A DNA stretch of 64,000 nt from Actinomycetota bacterium (lineage in GTDB: Bacteria > Actinomycetota > Thermoleophilia > Miltoncostaeales > Miltoncostaeaceae): positions 124,001 through 188,000 of the forward strand of contig VGCE01000002.1 of the NCBI GenBank assembly GCA_016870155.1. Direction: 5' to 3'. Both the position numbers and the translations under genes were made by a program. The notes under the pieces were generated by a model, which was not told where the DNA came from, searched no databases, and was given only the letters and a program-made list of their open reading frames with translations. Of this stretch, positions 59,791 to 64,000 are shown piece after piece. How positions within the stretch are numbered: position 1 is the first letter of the stretch; each line of letters begins with the position of its first letter.

Positions 59791-61349
59791 AGGTCCACCA
59801 CCCGCCCCTCGTCGTCCACCCCGGCGGCGCCCCCGCCCCGCCGCGGGTCACCCGCGGCCTCGAGCCCCCGGGCGGTGACGCCCACCGCCGAGACCCCGCC
59901 GAAGTAGAGGTTGGACTCGTCCCAGAGCCGGAGGTCGAACCCGGCGCCACCCAGCGCCGTCACGGCGCACGCGGGGACACCCCCCTCCACGTCCAGCCCG
60001 CCGCCCTCGTGGTGTACACGCGGCCTGCCGACCGCCTCACCGGGGCCGAGGCCGTCGTCCACCATCCCGGCGACGACCATGAGGATCGCAGACCGCAGGC
60101 GATTGGAGCCCGCCGACCCCACCGCTGCCAGCGGCGCGTCGCCGCGCAGCAGCAGGGTGGGCGCCATCATCGATGTCATGCGCGCGCCGGGCGGCAGCGA
60201 CCCGAAACCGGCCGGGTTGAGGTCGCTCTCGCCCAGCATGTTGTTGAGCAGCACGCCGGTGCCCGGTGCCACCACGCCCGAACCCGAGCCATTGGACGAC
60301 GACAGGCTGGCCATGCCGCCCTCGGCGTCGATGGCGCTCACGTGCGTGGTGCCCGTGGGCTTGCGCGACGGCGGCGTGCCACCCGCGTTGGCCGCGCGCA
60401 TGGCCGCCCAGAAGCGCTCGAGGAAGTCCTCCTCGCCGAGGCCCACGTGGAACCCCGGCCCACGCATGGCGTTGGCGGCCGCCTGGGCGCGGGCCATTCC
60501 GGCGTAGAAGGCCTCGTCGTCCGCGGGCGCCGGACGCCCCTGCATCTCATCGAGCGCCGCGGCGATGAGCACGCCGCCACTCGAGGGCGGAGGGTTGGTG
60601 AGGACGGTGACGTCACGAAACCCCACCTCCACGGGCCGGCGCTCCACCACCCGGTAGGCCGCGAGGTCGTCCGGTGTGAGCAGGCCACCGGTGGCCGCGA
60701 GGTAGCGCAGGATCTCCTCGCCCACCACGCCCTGGTACATGCATCCCGCGCCCTCGCGGCCGAACCTGTCGAGCGTGGAGGCCAGGTCATTCAACACCAG
60801 GGTGGTACCGGGCCCGGCCGGTCGGCCACCGGGCGTGAACTGCGCCGCCGACGCCGGGGTGTGGCGCAGCATGTCCTGGAGTATCCGATGCAGGTACGCG
60901 GACTCCTCGCCCACCAGCACCCCTTCGCGGGCCAGCTGCACGGCGGGGCGCACCAGGTCGGCCATGGGCAGGCGACCGAATCGCCGTGAGGCCTGGTCGA
61001 GCCCGGCCAGCATGCCGGGCACGGCCACCGACGCCGGGCCGATGTGGAACACCTGCTCGGCCGTGCCGAAGGGCACGGTGAACGCATGCAGGTCGGCGGG
61101 GTCGAGCCGACGCCCGGCGGGCCCGAGCCCGGGCACGGCCACGAAGAAGTCGAGCACCGTGGCCGGGCCGCCCGGCGGTCGCACCAGCAGGAATCCACCG
61201 GCCCCGGGACCCGTGAGCACGGCCTCGGCCACGGCAGCCGTGAGGGCGGCCGCGATCACTGCGTCCACCGCGGTGCCACCACCCGCCAGCGCGCGTGCGC
61301 CGGCCCGCGCCGAGAGCGGGTTGCCCGCGGCTACCGCACCGATGATCAC
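59787..61349 (-). CDS. Gamma-glutamyltransferase family protein (Ntn hydrolase)
   Basis: A 520-residue proenzyme of the GGT family. The autocleavage Thr is in PTGTTHVSAIDAEGGM, giving large and small subunits, and the oxyanion glycines are in LSSSNGSGSGVV. GGT cleaves or transfers gamma-glutamyl groups; close relatives hydrolyse cephalosporins or gamma-glutamyl oligopeptides. There is no signal peptide, so it may be cytoplasmic. It lies 11 bp after ftsZ. Confidence 0.85.
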   Translation of the reverse strand: MIIGAVAAGNPLSARAGARALAGGGTAVDAVIAAALTAAVAEAVLTGPGAGGFLLVRPPGGPATVLDFFVAVPGLGPAGRRLDPADLHAFTVPFGTAEQVFHIGPASVAVPGMLAGLDQASRRFGRLPMADLVRPAVQLAREGVLVGEESAYLHRILQDMLRHTPASAAQFTPGGRPAGPGTTLVLNDLASTLDRFGREGAGCMYQGVVGEEILRYLAATGGLLTPDDLAAYRVVERRPVEVGFRDVTVLTNPPPSSGGVLIAAALDEMQGRPAPADDEAFYAGMARAQAAANAMRGPGFHVGLGEEDFLERFWAAMRAANAGGTPPSRKPTGTTHVSAIDAEGGMASLSSSNGSGSGVVAPGTGVLLNNMLGESDLNPAGFGSLPPGARMTSMMAPTLLLRGDAPLAAVGSAGSNRLRSAILMVVAGMVDDGLGPGEAVGRPRVHHEGGGLDVEGGVPACAVTALGGAGFDLRLWDESNLYFGGVSAVGVTARGLEAAGDPRRGGGAAGVDDEGRVVDL

Positions 61350-61360
61350 CGGGCCCGCGC

Positions 61361-62779
61361 CTAGGCGGCGGATCCGCCGTTCGGGTCGGACGATCCCTTG
61401 TCGTCCTCCACCGGGAACAGGCGGGTGGACTCCTCGCCGGGCGGCGCGACCGCGGTGGTCTCCGCGGGCGACGACGCCCTGGCAGGCTGGTCGGGGCCGG
61501 GGGCCACCGGCGGCGGCGGGGCAGCCTCAGGAGGATCCTCGGGCTTGGGCAGCGGCGGGACATCGGCTGAGAGGTCCGGCGCCTCGGGCGGCTCGGCGAT
61601 CTCGGATGAGCTGCCCAGCGCCGCCGTGCCCTCGGGCCGCGCGCGGCGTCCGCGCTCCACGCGCGTGGCGGGCGTGCGCGAGCCGATGCCCGCCATGCTC
61701 GTGCCCCCGCGCGCGGGCGTGCCCGACAGGCCCGCGGCGATGACCGTGACCCACACCTGGTCCTCAAGCTGGTCGTCGATCGTGGCGCCGAAGATGATGT
61801 TGGCGTCGGGGTCTGCCGCGTCGGCTACCACCTGGGCGGCCTCGGTGACCTCGATGAGCGACATGCTCGGGCCACCGGTGACGCCGAGCAGGATTCCCCG
61901 GGCGCCGTCGATGGGCGTCTCGAGCAGGGCCGACGAGATCGCGGCCGTGGCGGCGTCGGTGGCGCGGCTGCCACCCGTGGCGTAGCCGATGCCCAGCAGC
62001 GCGGTCCCGGCGTCCTTGAGGATCGTGCGCACGTCGGCGAAGTCGACGTTGATGAGGCCCGGAAGCGTGATGAGGTCGCTGATGCCCTGCACGCCCTGGC
62101 GCAGCAGGTCGTCGGCCACGGCGAACGCATGCATCACGCTGGTTCCGCGCTCGAGCACGCTCATGAGGCGGTCGTTCGGGATGACGATGACCGTATCGGC
62201 GGCGTCGCTGAGGTGGGTGATGCCCAGATCGGCGGTGCCCGCGCGCTTGTTGCCCTCGAAGCCGAACGGACGGGTGACCACCGCGACGGCCAACGCCCCG
62301 AGCTCGCGGGCCACCTTGGCCACTACCGGGGCGCCGCCGGTTCCGGTGCCGCCGCCCTCGCCGGCCGCGATGAACACGAGGTCGCTGCCGCGCAACACGC
62401 GGCGCAAGTGCTCCTCGCTCTCGCGGAAGGCCATCTCGCCGAGTGCCGGGTCGCCGCCGGTGCCGAGACCGCGCGTGACCTCGGCGCCCACGGGAATCAC
62501 CACGTCGGCGCGGCTGCTGTCGAGCGCCTGCCGGTCGGTGTTGATGGCGATGAACTCCACGCCATGCACGCCGGCCTCGATCATGCGGTCAACGGCGTTG
62601 CAGCCACCGCCGCCCACGCCAACCACCCGCACCACGGCCTGGCCCTCGGCGCGCATGGGGATTTCCTGGCGGGTCTCGGCCGGGGCCTCCGACTGCATGC
62701 CCTGTGCACCGCCCTCGCCCGGCGTGGTGCTCCTGAACAGGTCCGCGAGCGGACCCTCGCGCATGGACTGCTTCTTCAC
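61361..62779 (-). CDS. ftsZ: Cell division GTPase FtsZ
   Basis: A 472-residue tubulin-like GTPase. The GTP loop is AAGEGGGTGTGGAP and the T7 loop with catalytic Asp is GLINVDFADV; VGGGGCNAVDRM starts the core at about residue 55. There is an N-terminal extension of about 50 residues and a long Pro/Ala-rich C-terminal linker (about 365-460). The expected KR-rich C-terminal peptide is not obvious; the end is EDDKGSSDPNGGSAA. GTG 62779 overlaps the parA stop (GTGA). No other dcw-cluster gene is near. A second FtsZ elsewhere in the genome is possible. Confidence 0.9.
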   Translation of the reverse strand: MKKQSMREGPLADLFRSTTPGEGGAQGMQSEAPAETRQEIPMRAEGQAVVRVVGVGGGGCNAVDRMIEAGVHGVEFIAINTDRQALDSSRADVVIPVGAEVTRGLGTGGDPALGEMAFRESEEHLRRVLRGSDLVFIAAGEGGGTGTGGAPVVAKVARELGALAVAVVTRPFGFEGNKRAGTADLGITHLSDAADTVIVIPNDRLMSVLERGTSVMHAFAVADDLLRQGVQGISDLITLPGLINVDFADVRTILKDAGTALLGIGYATGGSRATDAATAAISSALLETPIDGARGILLGVTGGPSMSLIEVTEAAQVVADAADPDANIIFGATIDDQLEDQVWVTVIAAGLSGTPARGGTSMAGIGSRTPATRVERGRRARPEGTAALGSSSEIAEPPEAPDLSADVPPLPKPEDPPEAAPPPPVAPGPDQPARASSPAETTAVAPPGEESTRLFPVEDDKGSSDPNGGSAA

Positions 62780-63624
62780 GAGGCCAGTCTAAGGCTCGGC
62801 CCGGACTGCGGCCTCACGTCGCGCACCGGGCGGCGCATTCTCTCGAGGTCGTCGGTCCACACGCCATCGCGCTCGAGCACCTCGCGCCCCAGTTGGCGAT
62901 ACCAGCGGGCGGCCTGGCCGCTGCCGTCGTAGGCGAGGATGCTCTTGCCCTGCACGGGGGCCTCCGCGAAGCGCACGGTCTTGCCGATGCGCGTGCGGAA
63001 CACCACGTCGCCGAAGCTGTCGATGAGCACGTCCACGGCCTCGCGGCAGTGCATGGTGCGCCCGTCGTACATGGTGGGGAGGATCCCGAAGATGTCCACG
63101 TCGGGATTGAGGTGCTCGCGCACCTGCTCGAGCGTCTGGGTGAGCTGGGCGAGGCCGCGCAGCGAGAGGTACTCGCACTGCACCGGCACGATCACGCCCT
63201 GCGCCGCCACGAAGGCATTGATGGTGAGCAGCCCCAGCGACGGCGGGGTGTCCATGATGATGTAGTCGTAGCGCGAGCGCACGGGCTCGAGCGCGCGCTG
63301 CAGGGCGCGCTCGCGGCCGATCATGCTCGAGAGCGCCAGCTCGGCGCCGGCCAGTTCGATGCCGGCGGGGGCGATGTCGATCTCGCGCACCTGGATGATG
63401 TCGCTGATCGGCAGGGCCTTCACCAGCACGTCGTACATGCCGTCCTGCAGGCCCTCGACGTCGATTCCCTGGCTCATCGAGAGGTTGCTCTGGGGGTCGA
63501 GGTCGACCACAAGCACGCGTTGCCCCTTCTCGTGCAGGGCCGCGGCGAGGCTGAGCGTCGAGGTGGTCTTCGCCACCCCGCCTTTTTGGTTCGCCATCAC
63601 GAGAACGCGTGCCTGCCGCGTCAT
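62776..63624 (-). CDS. parA: ParA/Soj-family ATPase
   Basis: A 282-residue ParA with the deviant Walker A KGGVAKTTSTLSLA, VDLDPQSNLSMSQG and the DTPPSLGLLTINAF Walker B region. It probably segregates the chromosome origin, or positions another cargo. No parB follows; the downstream gene is ftsZ, coupled by a 4-bp overlap. ATG 63624 has GGAGGG eight bases upstream. Confidence 0.92.
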   Translation of the reverse strand: MTRQARVLVMANQKGGVAKTTSTLSLAAALHEKGQRVLVVDLDPQSNLSMSQGIDVEGLQDGMYDVLVKALPISDIIQVREIDIAPAGIELAGAELALSSMIGRERALQRALEPVRSRYDYIIMDTPPSLGLLTINAFVAAQGVIVPVQCEYLSLRGLAQLTQTLEQVREHLNPDVDIFGILPTMYDGRTMHCREAVDVLIDSFGDVVFRTRIGKTVRFAEAPVQGKSILAYDGSGQAARWYRQLGREVLERDGVWTDDLERMRRPVRDVRPQSGPSLRLAS

Positions 63625-63698
63625 TGCATGCCCTCCAGGGAGTGTTCCGGTGCGCCTGTCCGTTCCACACGCGCGGGCCGAGTCCTCCCGACGGCGGG

Positions 63699-64000
63699 TC
63701 AGCCGGGGCGGGGAACCAGCGCGGCGGGCGGCACGGGGCCCCCGAGGTACCCCGACAACTCGGCGGCGCGCACCATTCGCTGCATGGCGCCCGGGGCGAT
63801 TCCCGCGCTCGAGCGCATGCGCCCGAGCGCGGCCAGCAGCACTCCCTGGTCGATCTCCTTGCCGGTCTGCGCCGACAGCATCTGGTTGAAGCGGATGGCC
63901 ACCACGGCGGGCCCGGCCTGGGCGCGGGCCACGGCGCGGGCGCTCGCCTCCACGAGTGCCCGGGTGGCGTCGGGGTTCGCCCGCGCGAAGTCCTCGGACA
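63699..64000 (-). CDS. Probable ABC substrate-binding protein, C-terminal part
   Basis: Open to the window edge on the minus strand; about 100 C-terminal residues are seen. SEDFARANPDATRALVEASA followed by a helical region resembles the C-terminal lobe of NMT1/SsuA-type periplasmic binding proteins for nitrate, sulfonate or pyrimidine precursors. The frame continues through the window end, so the start is outside. The assignment is tentative. It lies 74 bp upstream of parA. Confidence 0.5.
   Translation of the reverse strand, partial: SEDFARANPDATRALVEASARAVARAQAGPAVVAIRFNQMLSAQTGKEIDQGVLLAALGRMRSSAGIAPGAMQRMVRAAELSGYLGGPVPPAALVPRPG

Noticed and set aside
62786-62791. TAGACT as a leaderless promoter for ftsZ
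   Set aside because: It lies in the final codons of parA and the ftsZ GTG overlaps the parA stop, so coupling explains expression; kept only as a possible internal promoter.

Overview
The window is about 64 kb of very GC-rich bacterial chromosome. Gene families and gene order suggest an actinobacterium of the Thermoleophilia type (Solirubrobacterales, Gaiellales or Miltoncostaeales relatives). The pointers are a nine-gene ATP synthase operon followed by malate dehydrogenase, an LCP-family wall ligase, a WecA/TagO-type transferase, long-form HPF, LutABC, a split B12-dependent mutase subunit with its chaperone, and short TAnnnT -10 boxes directly in front of many start codons. The lineage is an inference; no rRNA lies in the window. 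No tRNA gene, CRISPR array, transposase or integrase was found.

Layout. 1-3545 is a block of visibly lower GC with three paralogous lipoprotein genes of unknown function, a VapBC-type toxin-antitoxin pair and duplicated intergenic DNA. It abuts the 3' end of ssrA (tmRNA, 3545-3912, minus strand) and looks like a genomic island. The last 25 nt of ssrA, the usual integrase crossover zone, are abnormal (no TTCRA T-loop, no encoded CCA). 4099-7896 carries an acyl-lipid desaturase and lutABC. 7961-21059 is a long minus-strand run of housekeeping genes: comF, hpf, a wall-binding glycosidase-like protein, secA, prfB, a flavodoxin, ftsEX, ctpA, rnr and smpB. 21190-23069 (plus) holds infA and a thiamine-diphosphate decarboxylase, both apparently starting with CTG. 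23382-27016 holds mtnA, ahcY and a phosphoglucose/phosphomannose isomerase-like gene.

27067-32653 (minus) is an envelope-polysaccharide operon: an M20 peptidase, an LCP protein, UDP-glucose dehydrogenase and a nucleotidyltransferase, followed by two tiny coupled membrane peptides. 32728-34785 is a hydrolase and an MFS exporter. 34952-43013 (minus) is atpIBEFHAGDC plus mdh, followed further left by the wecA/tagO-type gene, an SDR and glyA. 46632-50890 holds prmC, prfA, rpmE and etfAB. 51026-56282 holds an enoyl-CoA hydratase, a B12-binding mutase subunit, pepA, a DUF4097-like protein, a TetR regulator, a LapA-like protein and meaB. 56299-59491 holds hisC, a LON-domain protein, a YgfZ-like protein and a membrane protein. 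59488-63624 is parA, ftsZ, a gamma-glutamyltransferase and a small unknown gene, followed by the end of a probable ABC substrate-binding protein at the window edge.

How it fits together. Translation and ribosome-rescue genes are unusually dense (ssrA, smpB, rnr, infA, hpf, prfA, prfB, prmC, rpmE), as are envelope and division genes (ftsEX, ftsZ, parA, secA, LCP, tagO). Operons are compressed, with GTGA, ATGA, TGATG and TAGTG overlaps between consecutive genes. Many transcription units begin with TAnnnT placed 6-9 nt before ATG/GTG, implying leaderless mRNAs. Several families of long inverted repeats sit directly after stop codons.
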